Of a DNA stretch of 40,070 nucleotides, positions 32,420 through 40,047 are shown piece by piece. A program made the translations under genes and the position numbers. Origin of the DNA: Herpetosiphon llansteffanensis (GTDB lineage Bacteria; Chloroflexota; Chloroflexia; Chloroflexales; Herpetosiphonaceae); assembly GCF_003205875.1 (NCBI RefSeq), contig NZ_PUBZ01000111.1, forward strand, positions 1-40,070. Direction: 5' to 3'. Positions within the stretch are counted from its first letter, which is position 1. Each line of letters opens with the position of its first letter. The notes beneath the pieces were generated by a model. It worked only from the letters and a program-made list of their open reading frames with translations, had not been told where the DNA came from and did no database searches.

Positions 32420-33613
32420 ATGCGTTATCGTCGAGGGTTGGCTTGGTTATTATTGGGCTTGGTTGGCTGTAGTAGTGCCACCAGCCCGACCAGCCAACCA
32501 CAATCAAGCGCAATTCCTGCCGCAACCAGTGCCCCAACGGTTGCCGCTACCCTGCAAGCAAGCCCAGAAGTAAGCAGCCAATTATTGCCGCAGCCGTTGT
32601 ATGCGCTTTCGTCGCAGCCGAATGGCGTGCAGATTATCCGCCTCGAAACTGATGGCAAGACCCTTACGCCAATTACCAACGAGCAAAATGGGGTCTTTGA
32701 TTATCAGATCAGCAACCTTGGCCAAATTGCCTACATCGCCAACAACGATTTGATTTTGGTTGATGCACTAGGCCAAAATCGTGAGATCTTGGTCGATGGG
32801 CCAACCATCGATCCCCAAGCAGATACGAATGTGTTTCATCGTGATCAGCTCAATACGCCGCGCTGGTCGCCCGATGGCAGTTCGATTGCCTTTAGCTGGG
32901 GCGGTTTGCAAGTGCTCAGTCTGATTGACCGTAAGCAAACGATGCTTCAACCGCACACCAGCAACGCAGATGCAGCCCTGGCCGATATTTACAATTATTC
33001 AGTGTTGTATGGGCCAAATAGTTGGTCGCCTGATGGCAGCAAAATTTTGGCGGCGGCAGGGTTTGTGCCCGAGGGTGGCAATTTAGTCTTGTTTGATTTG
33101 GCTACATCTGTGCCCCTAACGATTACCATCAATGGCAATTATCCATGTTGTCATGTGAGCTGGGAGCCAGATGGCAGCGCAATCAACATCACGAATGAAA
33201 CATTTGGCATGTTTCCAACTGGTTGGTGGCATATCAATCCTAGCACTGGCGAGGCCAAAGCAATGATCGATGGCGATAATGTTGCGCCATTTGAGCCAGT
33301 TTCAAGCGTCTTTATGCAGCCCGATGGCAGCCATTTAGCCTTTGTCGGCACGGTCGATAGCAATGATGCGATGGAAATTTCGGCTCCACTAACTCTCAGC
33401 CAAATTGGCTTGGATGGCAGCATCACGCCCTTGCGTCAAGATAGCCAAACCGTTGGCAGCGTTTTGTGGTCGCCTGATGGCAGCGGCGCAGTGATCGTCC
33501 CATCAATCATGGCCGAAACTCAATTGCAATGGATTCCCAGCAATGGCAATGCAATTGCCGATTTGGAATTAAGCGGAGCCAATATGCAATGGGCAATTGC
33601 GCTCGATCAATAG
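32420..33613 (+). CDS. TolB-like beta-propeller lipoprotein
   Basis: 397 residues. The signal peptide GLAWLLLGLVGCSS has a lipobox Cys, so the protein is lipid-anchored outside the membrane. A Ser/Thr/Pro/Gln linker (about 20-70) precedes the propeller. The blades carry RWSPDGSSIAFSW, SWSPDGSKILAAAG, SWEPDGSAINI, MQPDGSHLAFVG and LWSPDGSGAVIV, the hallmark of WD40-like/TolB PD40 repeats. These propellers bind proteins; no catalytic motif is seen. ATG at 32420 is preferred over an upstream TTG because AGGAG (32408-32412) is 7 nt away. Confidence 0.87.
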   Translation: MRYRRGLAWLLLGLVGCSSATSPTSQPQSSAIPAATSAPTVAATLQASPEVSSQLLPQPLYALSSQPNGVQIIRLETDGKTLTPITNEQNGVFDYQISNLGQIAYIANNDLILVDALGQNREILVDGPTIDPQADTNVFHRDQLNTPRWSPDGSSIAFSWGGLQVLSLIDRKQTMLQPHTSNADAALADIYNYSVLYGPNSWSPDGSKILAAAGFVPEGGNLVLFDLATSVPLTITINGNYPCCHVSWEPDGSAINITNETFGMFPTGWWHINPSTGEAKAMIDGDNVAPFEPVSSVFMQPDGSHLAFVGTVDSNDAMEISAPLTLSQIGLDGSITPLRQDSQTVGSVLWSPDGSGAVIVPSIMAETQLQWIPSNGNAIADLELSGANMQWAIALDQ

Positions 33614-33620
33614 TTGAATA

Positions 33621-33754
33621 TCCCCTTACCCCAGCCCCTCGCCCGCCGCGTGGGCAAGGGGCTTTAATCCTCTGGTTCTACCGCTCTGGGTGGTGAAACA
33701 CGGGTGCTCCCCCTCGCCCGCGTTCAGTGGGCGAGGGGGCTGGGGGGTGAGGGA
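33621..33754. repeat. 134-bp GC-rich palindromic element, copy B
   Basis: It starts TCCCCTTACCCCAGCCCC and ends GGGGGCTGGGGGGTGAGGGA. Inside, CCCCTCGCCC pairs with GGGCAAGGGG, and CCCCCTCGCCC pairs with GGGCGAGGGGG. Both its length and its two-hairpin layout equal copy A at 23084-23217, while the centre differs. It lies 7 bp after the propeller lipoprotein stop and 6 bp from the 3' end of the converging 72-residue gene, so it may act as their terminator. Confidence 0.8.
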
Positions 33755-33760
33755 ACAATA

Positions 33761-33979
33761 CTAATCATCCTCACGGCGCTCGTTTGGGTTTGGCTCATCG
33801 AGTGGCAGTGGAGCTACTTGCAGCCCATCGCGATCAACATACAGCGGCGGCGTTGGCATAACGCCATTTTCAAAGGCAGGGGTTGGTGCAACCGGCGGCA
33901 CAACCGCAGCGTCGGATGCTTGTTCGCCAACATAGGTACGCTCAAATTCATCAGCATCTTTAAATAATTGGTCGCTCAT
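33761..33979 (-). CDS. small acidic hypothetical protein
   Basis: 72 residues: an acidic N-terminal helix (MSDQLFKDADEFERTYVGEQ), a Pro/Val-rich middle (VVPPVAPTPAFENG) and a PLPLDEPNPNERREDD tail. No domain is recognised. It has no signal peptide or membrane segment and is likely disordered. ATG at 33979 follows AGGAG by 5 nt, which supports a real gene; a longer frame to 34048 lacks such a site. It is divergent from the DUF4230-like gene, with a CCTACG-C-CGTAGG palindrome (34007-34019) between them. Confidence 0.65.
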   Translation of the reverse strand: MSDQLFKDADEFERTYVGEQASDAAVVPPVAPTPAFENGVMPTPPLYVDRDGLQVAPLPLDEPNPNERREDD

Positions 33980-34103
33980 ACAAACTCCTAACACAAATAT
34001 CATCGCCCTACGCCGTAGGCTATAGCAGAAAATGCACCACGCCAGCATTTTTCGGCTATACTACCAAGTACCTATGATTGAGCTTCGCCAAAGGAGGCTC
34101 CAA

Positions 34104-34922
34104 ATGTACCGGCAACGGAATTCTGGCTGTATAAGTAGTTTGTTTTTTCTGCTCATCGGAGCACTTGGAATTATGGTTGTGCTTTCGATTACTGGCCTTT
34201 TTGACCCAATTGGCATGTGGTTCAGCAAACCACAAACCGTCAACAATGCCCAAGGCCCAGCGATTGTGCAGCAATTACGTGCTCGTAATGAGTGGATCAC
34301 CTTTTCATATCAGGCCGATCAAGTGATTGAGGCCCGCAACGAAGGCAACTTCTTCCAAGAGTTGCTGTATGGCGACCGAATTTTGCTGCAAGCACGCGGT
34401 GAGATTGGGCTTGGCATTGATATGAGCGAATTGCGCGATGATCAAATTGTGATCGACGGCAAATCGATTAAAATTACCTTGCCACCAACCCGCATCATCT
34501 ACTCGCGCTTGGATAACCAAGCCACGCGGGTCTATGATCGTGAACAGGGTTGGCTCAGTCGGGGCGATATTAATTTAGAAAGTAATGCCCGTAGTTTCGC
34601 AGAACAAGCAATTATCCAAAGTGCTTGCGAAAGCGGCGTACTTGATCGCGCTGCAATCGAAGCGCAAAAAAATGTCAGCGATTTATTGTATTCGCTCGAC
34701 TACACCAATGTGACAGTGAATGTAAGCAAAGTTGGCGATTGCGCTGGCAGCGCCAATCAAACGGCTCCCCAACAGCCAAATGTGATGGAGCCAACCGCGC
34801 CAGCCAGTGTCCCGACCAATAGCACCGCCCAACCAAGCGTTGCGCCCCAACCAAACGTTGCGCCAACGCCAACCAGCAGCGGCGGTAGTCTTTCCGGAAC
34901 TGCTGTTCCAATTAACCCTTAA
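34104..34922 (+). CDS. DUF4230-like membrane-anchored protein
   Basis: 272 residues. One N-terminal membrane helix (SSLFFLLIGALGIMVVLSI, about 9-27) is followed by a soluble domain (about 45-215). That domain carries ITFSYQADQVIEARNEG, LLYGDRILLQARGEIGLGID, IVIDGKSIKITLPPTRIIYS and SFAEQAIIQSACESGVLDRA, which match the general pattern of DUF4230. A Pro/Thr/Gln-rich tail (about 220-272) is probably disordered. It is expected to face outside; function is unknown for the family. ATG at 34104 is favoured by AAGGAGG 6 nt upstream over earlier in-frame starts. A TATACT at 34057-34062 could be its -10. It is followed 29 nt later by the Era fusion gene. Confidence 0.75.
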   Translation: MYRQRNSGCISSLFFLLIGALGIMVVLSITGLFDPIGMWFSKPQTVNNAQGPAIVQQLRARNEWITFSYQADQVIEARNEGNFFQELLYGDRILLQARGEIGLGIDMSELRDDQIVIDGKSIKITLPPTRIIYSRLDNQATRVYDREQGWLSRGDINLESNARSFAEQAIIQSACESGVLDRAAIEAQKNVSDLLYSLDYTNVTVNVSKVGDCAGSANQTAPQQPNVMEPTAPASVPTNSTAQPSVAPQPNVAPTPTSSGGSLSGTAVPINP

Positions 34923-34951
34923 AGTGATTAACACTAGAATTTGATGGAGCT

Positions 34952-36430
34952 ATGTTAGAACTTACTTTTGATGCTGATGCACGGGCTTTATATGCCTATT
35001 TTACCGATATTAACGAAGGCGATGATGCTAGCCAACTGGAAATTCCAGGGGTCTTTTTATTAGATGCCGCTGGGCAGATCGTTGGCGTGCAGTTGCAATT
35101 GGCTTCAGCACCGAAAAAAAGCTTTTTGCAATATGCCCAAGGCTTCGAAGAGCTGTACTACAACGAAGAAAATCGCCAATTAACCCTGAGTTTTGGCCAG
35201 CACGAAGTCGCTGCCAGCGAGGAACTGCCCTACGAGGCGATTGTTGACCTCGATCGCAAAGGCCGCGCCTTGGGCATCGAAATCCAAGCCATGATTGAGT
35301 TTGGCATGAACGATCGGCTTGAAGCGCTCAACCCTTGGTTGGTTGCTTTCGATGAAGATGGCGATGCTGAGTTCGACGACGATGATGAAGCTGACGACGA
35401 GCAAGCTGAAGTCAAACTTGCATCGCAGCCCGAGGTTGAGATTGAGGTTGATGACGAGGATGAAGATGGGCCTGTCGTTCACCAACTGCCAGTCAAACTC
35501 AACCCAAATTTGCCCAAGCCATTGTTGCCAACCGATCATGAAGTCCACAGTGGCTTCGTGGCCTTAGTCGGCAAGCCCAATGTCGGCAAATCGACCTTGT
35601 TGAATGCCTACCTTGGCCAAAAGGTCTCGATTGTTTCGCCAAAACCCCAAACCACGCGCGTGCCAGTGCGCGGCATTCTCAACGGCCCCGATGCCCAAAT
35701 TATTTTCGTCGATACGCCTGGGATTCATAAGCCACGGCATAAACTTGGCAATTTTATGGTCGATGTCGCCAAAAAGGCCGTGCCAAACGCCGATGTAATC
35801 TGCTTTATGGTCGATATTACTGTGCCACCCAACCGCATGGATCGCGAAATTGCCCAAATGGTTTTGCTCTCGCGCAAGCCGCATATTTTGGTGCTCAACA
35901 AAGTCGATGCCACCGACGAGGCCGATAAGCATTTGCAAGAATATCGCGACCTCGCGCCATGGGAAATGGAAGTTGCAGTTTCAGCCCGCGATAAGCTTGG
36001 CATGGAAACTTTGCTCGCAGAAATCGTCAAGCGTTTGCCAGTCGGCCATCGCCTGTACCCAGAAGATCAACTTTCCGATGTTTCCGAGCGCACCTTGGTC
36101 GCCGAGATGATTCGCGAAAAGGTTATGCTCAACACCGAGGAAGAAATTCCGCACTCGGTCGCGGTCGAAGTTGAAGAATGGGAAGATCGCGGCAAGGTGA
36201 TTTACATTCGAGCCAATATCTCGGTCGAAAAAGATTCGCAAAAAGGCATCATCATTGGGGCTGGTGGCTCGATGTTGCGCAAAATCGGCGCAACGTCACG
36301 CTTTGAAATCGAGCGCTCAATTGGCCGCCAAATCTATCTCGACCTCTGGATCAAGGTGCGCGAAAATTGGCGACAAAAGCCCAATGAGCTGCGCTGGCTT
36401 GGCTATGACGTAAAGTACTATAGGGATTAA
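34952..36430 (+). CDS. era: Era-type GTPase with two N-terminal DUF2283-like repeats
   Basis: 492 residues, against about 300 for normal Era. Residues about 1-53 and 67-118 are two DUF2283-like repeats (ADARALYAYF with GVFLLDAAGQIVGVQL; EENRQLTLSF with AIVDLDRKGRALGIEI). A highly acidic linker (about 133-173) joins them to a complete Era. Era shows G1 GKPNVGKS (207-214), QTTR, G3 DTPG, G4 NKVD and a VSARD G5. The C-terminal KH domain has IIIGAGGSMLRKIG and ends at a normal Era C-terminus. Era binds the 3' end of 16S rRNA in 30S assembly. The reading frame is continuous with no second ribosome binding site evident before the GTPase, so this appears to be a true fusion. It is followed by its own terminator. 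Confidence 0.9.
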   Translation: MLELTFDADARALYAYFTDINEGDDASQLEIPGVFLLDAAGQIVGVQLQLASAPKKSFLQYAQGFEELYYNEENRQLTLSFGQHEVAASEELPYEAIVDLDRKGRALGIEIQAMIEFGMNDRLEALNPWLVAFDEDGDAEFDDDDEADDEQAEVKLASQPEVEIEVDDEDEDGPVVHQLPVKLNPNLPKPLLPTDHEVHSGFVALVGKPNVGKSTLLNAYLGQKVSIVSPKPQTTRVPVRGILNGPDAQIIFVDTPGIHKPRHKLGNFMVDVAKKAVPNADVICFMVDITVPPNRMDREIAQMVLLSRKPHILVLNKVDATDEADKHLQEYRDLAPWEMEVAVSARDKLGMETLLAEIVKRLPVGHRLYPEDQLSDVSERTLVAEMIREKVMLNTEEEIPHSVAVEVEEWEDRGKVIYIRANISVEKDSQKGIIIGAGGSMLRKIGATSRFEIERSIGRQIYLDLWIKVRENWRQKPNELRWLGYDVKYYRD

Positions 36431-36458
36431 CCCCAATAGGCTAACCCTTTATGGACAA

Positions 36459-36486
36459 ATGGCAGGGGATAGGCATCCCCTGCCAT
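36459..36486 (+). terminator. terminator hairpin after the Era fusion gene
   Basis: ATGGCAGGGGA (36459-36469) and its exact complement (36476-36486) enclose a 6-nt loop. The sequence after it, AGTGATTTTATG, is only moderately T-rich. A second hairpin with a strong T-tract follows at 36501-36526. Confidence 0.65.
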
Positions 36487-36500
36487 AGTGATTTTATGCC

Positions 36501-36526
36501 ATACTACAGTGTGTGGTATTTTTTTT
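36501..36526 (+). terminator. AT-rich hairpin with T8 tract before the NACHT gene
   Basis: ATACTACA (36501-36508) pairs with TGTGGTAT (36512-36519), including one G-U wobble, across a 3-nt loop. It runs directly into eight T residues. It ends 8 bp before the first possible NACHT start codon and 20 bp before the preferred one. It may be a back-up terminator for the Era gene, an attenuator, or an operator palindrome. Confidence 0.5.
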
Positions 36527-36545
36527 GTAATCCATGAGGCGGCCT

Positions 36546-39428
36546 ATGCACGATGTTGAGCGAATCCGTCAGAAAGTTATCAACTTACAAGCCCGCCGCG
36601 CCCAAGAGAACGACCAAGATCTGATCGAAGCCCTCGATCAAATGATTGGCCAACATCAACAGCAACTTAGCCAAATCGCCCAACAAGCCGCCGCCGTTGC
36701 CGAAACGCCAGCCCCCGCTGCTAACCAAGGCCAAGTTTATGGTTCCAGCGTTATGACCAATCTTGGTCACGTTTGGATCAATCAGGTCTTTAATGCACCG
36801 CTGAGCACTGGTGAACGCACCGATCAATTAATTTTGCACTATTTGGCCCATATTCAAGGCAACGCCGATCGCTTGGTGCTGGGAACCGATGTGCAGGATA
36901 GCGATCAGGAACGTATGTCGTTGCAACGGGTTTTTACCATGCTGCAAGCAGATTTTTATGGGCCGATTGCTGGCGATGCTTTGTTGCAATCGTTGCTTTT
37001 GGGTAGCCCGCAGCCACGCCCGCAACTGCAAGATTCGATTCTCAAGGCGCTGAATCAAATTCAGCACCAAAAAGCTGTGATTTTGGGTGTGCCTGGTGGC
37101 GGCAAAACCACCGTAGTTTCGTATTTGGCCTCAGCCCAAGCGGCGGCCCTGCTCGACCCTGCCAAAGCTGAGTTTTTGCATAGCCAAGGTTGGATGCATA
37201 CCAAACTTGTGCCTGTGCGCGTGCGGCTCAAGCATGTGCAACCGCCAGCCAATCCAGAGCAACAAACCGCCGACGCATTTTGGGAAGTCGTGACCGAGCT
37301 GCAATTGGCTGGACGATTTGGCCAACGTTCGATCAACAGCGATGTTGGCTTTCAGCGCGTCGAGGTCGAGCGCCAACAACGCCTGCAAGATGCAATTGAG
37401 GAATTGTTGATCAATGGCAATGGCTTGTTGCTGCTCGATGGCTTAGATGAAGTACAGCCCGAACATCTGGCCGCTGTCAAGCGCTGCATTGAGCATGCCC
37501 AGCGTATGTTTCACAAAAGCCGAATTATTGTTACCTGTCGAGTTTTTGATTATGAACACCCGCTGCCGCCGCCGTTTCCCTCGCGCCAGCTCTACGATTG
37601 GCCAACGATTCAATTGATGCCATTTGATCTGACGGCGCAACACGTGTATATCACCAATTACTATAGCGAATTGGGCCGTTTGCATGCCTCGCACGCCGAT
37701 ATTGTGAGCATTCGCAAAAAACACGCCAAATTGCACGCCGAATTGATGAAATCGGGAATGTTGCACGAATTGACGCGCACACCCTTGCTACTGGCGCTGA
37801 CCGTCCATGTCAATATGGTGCATACCGATTTACCAGAGAGCGAAGGCAAATTATTGCACATTTGTATCGACGAATTGCTCAAACGCCGCGCCCCTGAAGC
37901 AATCGCCGTTTCGCTCGAAGATCTCTACGATTTGGTGGCCTTGCTTGGCTATTATGCCCATAGCCAAGAGGAGATTCAGGGGAAAGCGCTACTGAGCTTG
38001 CAACAAATTAACACCGTCGTACAGCGCTATTACAGCGATCGCTTTCCACACCCAAATCAAATTCATATGCTCGCGCAGGCGGTAGGCAACGCAACCCTGC
38101 GCCTGATCAATAGCAATGGCTTGTTGCAAGAGGCCAGCAACAATCAACAAGACAATCCGCATTATGATTTTGCCCATCGCTTGTTTCAGCAATTTTTGGC
38201 TGGCATGTATTTGCTCAATCAAGAGCGCCACGATGAATGTATCGAACGCTCTGGGAGTGAGCATTGGCGGGTTTGCCTGCATTACATGGCCAATTTTGCG
38301 CCCTACATTCAAAAGCAAAGCTTCATTTTTGGAGTCATTCAAGATTTACTTGGCGGCATGCCCGATGAACAGGTGCAAGGCTCGCATTTGCTGTTGGCAA
38401 TTGGCAAGGCCAAAGTTGCAAGCGCTGGGCGGCGCAATCTCTGGCAGCAAGCGATTAATCATCTCAAAAATATTGGCGGCCTGAGCGGCAGCAGTCGTGG
38501 CGTGCGCCGTTGGGCTCCACCACGAATTGCCTTCCCGACGCGCATGCGTGCGGCATTGGTGTTGGGCGCAATTGGCGATACGCGCTTTATCGGCGAAGAT
38601 GGTGCATTGATTGCGCTCAGCGAGCGGGTTGTCTGCATCAATCCAGGTAGTGTGGAGATTGATGATCCGCATGCGCGGCCCCAAACCTATAGCGTTGAGC
38701 GCTTTTGGATGAGCCGCTATTTGTTGACCAACCTTGAATATAGCCAATTCATCGCGGCGCGTGGCTACTTGGATGATCAATGGTGGCAACACGACGATGC
38801 CCGCCATTGGCGACGCGGCGACCCTTCGTGGTTGCATGGCTTGCCGCCATGGGCTGCACCGCGGCGCTTGCCTGATTTATGGCATAACGAACGCTTTAAT
38901 CACCCAAACCAGCCAATCGTGGGGATTAATTGGTACGAAGCGAATGCCTTTTGTGCTTGGCTGACCCAACAACTGCGGCCACAACTTGATGCACTTGGCC
39001 ACAACTTGGTGGTACGCTTGCCAAGCGAGGCCGAATGGCAACTAGCAGCCAGCCAACACAGCAACCGCGAATATCCATGGGGCGATGAATGGCGCAACGA
39101 TCATGCCAACACCAGCGAAAGCGATCTTGAGCAACCAACACCGGTTGGAATGTTTCCCTATGGCACGTGGAGCGATGGCCCGATGGATTTGGCGGGCAAC
39201 GTTTGCGAATGGACAAATAGCGTCAATCGCGACCCTGAGCTTGATCCACAAACGACGCGCAATCGCCGCTTGCAACATCGCGATTTGGTGGTGGCAGTGC
39301 GTGGTGGCTCGTGGTTTCATAATCGCTATTTTGCCCGTTGCCGCTCGCGGCTGCATCATCGCCCATTTAGCCATGGCCCCAACATTGGCGTGCGCTTAAT
39401 TATTGGCCATGCGGAAAAAGGAGCTTAA
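36546..39428 (+). CDS. NACHT NTPase fused to an FGE/C-type-lectin-like domain
   Basis: 960 residues. Order: N-terminal helical pair (about 1-50); a VYGSSVMTNLGHVWINQ motif (about 64-80); a helical region; a NACHT STAND NTPase with Walker A GVPGGGKTT (about 181-189) and Walker B LLLLDGLDEV (about 294-303), then RIIVTCRVFDYE; a helical segment; and an FGE-sulfatase-type domain (about 705-960). That domain has MSRYLLTNLEYSQFI, INWYEANAFCAWL, RLPSEAEWQLAA, PWGDEW, LAGNVCEW and VRGGSWF. The two active-site Cys of formylglycine-generating enzymes appear to be His and Ala here, so it is more likely a ligand-binding C-type-lectin fold. STAND NTPases of this kind are ATP-switched sensors, often in immunity. 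ATG at 36546 follows GAGG by 6 nt; 36534 is an alternative. The partner gene starts 2 nt after the stop. Confidence 0.88.
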   Translation: MHDVERIRQKVINLQARRAQENDQDLIEALDQMIGQHQQQLSQIAQQAAAVAETPAPAANQGQVYGSSVMTNLGHVWINQVFNAPLSTGERTDQLILHYLAHIQGNADRLVLGTDVQDSDQERMSLQRVFTMLQADFYGPIAGDALLQSLLLGSPQPRPQLQDSILKALNQIQHQKAVILGVPGGGKTTVVSYLASAQAAALLDPAKAEFLHSQGWMHTKLVPVRVRLKHVQPPANPEQQTADAFWEVVTELQLAGRFGQRSINSDVGFQRVEVERQQRLQDAIEELLINGNGLLLLDGLDEVQPEHLAAVKRCIEHAQRMFHKSRIIVTCRVFDYEHPLPPPFPSRQLYDWPTIQLMPFDLTAQHVYITNYYSELGRLHASHADIVSIRKKHAKLHAELMKSGMLHELTRTPLLLALTVHVNMVHTDLPESEGKLLHICIDELLKRRAPEAIAVSLEDLYDLVALLGYYAHSQEEIQGKALLSLQQINTVVQRYYSDRFPHPNQIHMLAQAVGNATLRLINSNGLLQEASNNQQDNPHYDFAHRLFQQFLAGMYLLNQERHDECIERSGSEHWRVCLHYMANFAPYIQKQSFIFGVIQDLLGGMPDEQVQGSHLLLAIGKAKVASAGRRNLWQQAINHLKNIGGLSGSSRGVRRWAPPRIAFPTRMRAALVLGAIGDTRFIGEDGALIALSERVVCINPGSVEIDDPHARPQTYSVERFWMSRYLLTNLEYSQFIAARGYLDDQWWQHDDARHWRRGDPSWLHGLPPWAAPRRLPDLWHNERFNHPNQPIVGINWYEANAFCAWLTQQLRPQLDALGHNLVVRLPSEAEWQLAASQHSNREYPWGDEWRNDHANTSESDLEQPTPVGMFPYGTWSDGPMDLAGNVCEWTNSVNRDPELDPQTTRNRRLQHRDLVVAVRGGSWFHNRYFARCRSRLHHRPFSHGPNIGVRLIIGHAEKGA

Positions 39429-39430
39429 TT

Positions 39431-40042
39431 ATGCAACTTTCGATGTTAGAGCAAATGAGCACCCAAAGCTTATATGATTTACGCGAACAGCACCGCAAAA
39501 ACTTGAATATTTTGGCTCAGCAGGCAGGGCAATGGGGCGCTGGCAGCGTTCCCACTGAAACCCAAGCCCAAATTAGCCAAACCCAAGCCATGCTCGAACA
39601 AATTAATCTGGTGTTGGGCCAACGTGGCCATACCAACCAAAGCGATCCAGCGCGCGGAGCCTCGTTGCAGTCTGTGCTTGAACATTATCGCCAGCAAGCG
39701 CCAGTGCAGAATACCGGCACAGTTAATCTCAATAACAGTTCGGTGTATGGTGGAATTACGGGGTTTAATAATGGCACGATTACGGTCAATCAGCAAACAG
39801 GCCAAACAAGTTCAAGCCTACACCAAGCAGCCCAGATGATTCAGCACCTATTGCCCATGGCGCGCAGCCAACGCAGCCCGTTTCGCCATGCACTGAGCGA
39901 TGCAGAATTAACAATTGGCGATGCGCTGAGTGCACAACGCAACGGCAACGATCCGCAATCATTAATTCAGCAAGCCCGCGCTGATTTACAAGCCTTTGGC
40001 GAGTATCCAGAGATTCAGCAAGTATTGGGGTTGTTGCGGTAG
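39431..40042 (+). CDS. NACHT-linked accessory protein sharing the VYG-N-G-NQ motif
   Basis: 203 residues, no recognised domain. A helical N-terminal part (YDLREQHRKNLNILAQQAG and ISQTQAMLEQINLVLGQRG) is followed by the segment VYGGITGFNNGTITVNQQ (about 108-125), then a helical C-terminal part (LHQAAQMIQHLLPMA, DAELTIGDALSAQRNG, LIQQARADLQAFGEYPEI). Helices followed by this motif is the layout found at the N-terminus of the NACHT protein encoded just before it. This suggests a shared interaction module. No signal peptide or membrane segment is present. AAGGAG lies 7 nt upstream of the ATG, and only 2 nt separate it from the NACHT stop, so the two are surely co-transcribed. Confidence 0.8.
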   Translation: MQLSMLEQMSTQSLYDLREQHRKNLNILAQQAGQWGAGSVPTETQAQISQTQAMLEQINLVLGQRGHTNQSDPARGASLQSVLEHYRQQAPVQNTGTVNLNNSSVYGGITGFNNGTITVNQQTGQTSSSLHQAAQMIQHLLPMARSQRSPFRHALSDAELTIGDALSAQRNGNDPQSLIQQARADLQAFGEYPEIQQVLGLLR

Positions 40043-40047
40043 TAGGG

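Noticed and set aside
39300-39428. Calling the FGE domain an active formylglycine-generating enzyme
   Set aside because: The positions of the two catalytic Cys appear to be His and Ala, and no sulfatase gene is nearby.
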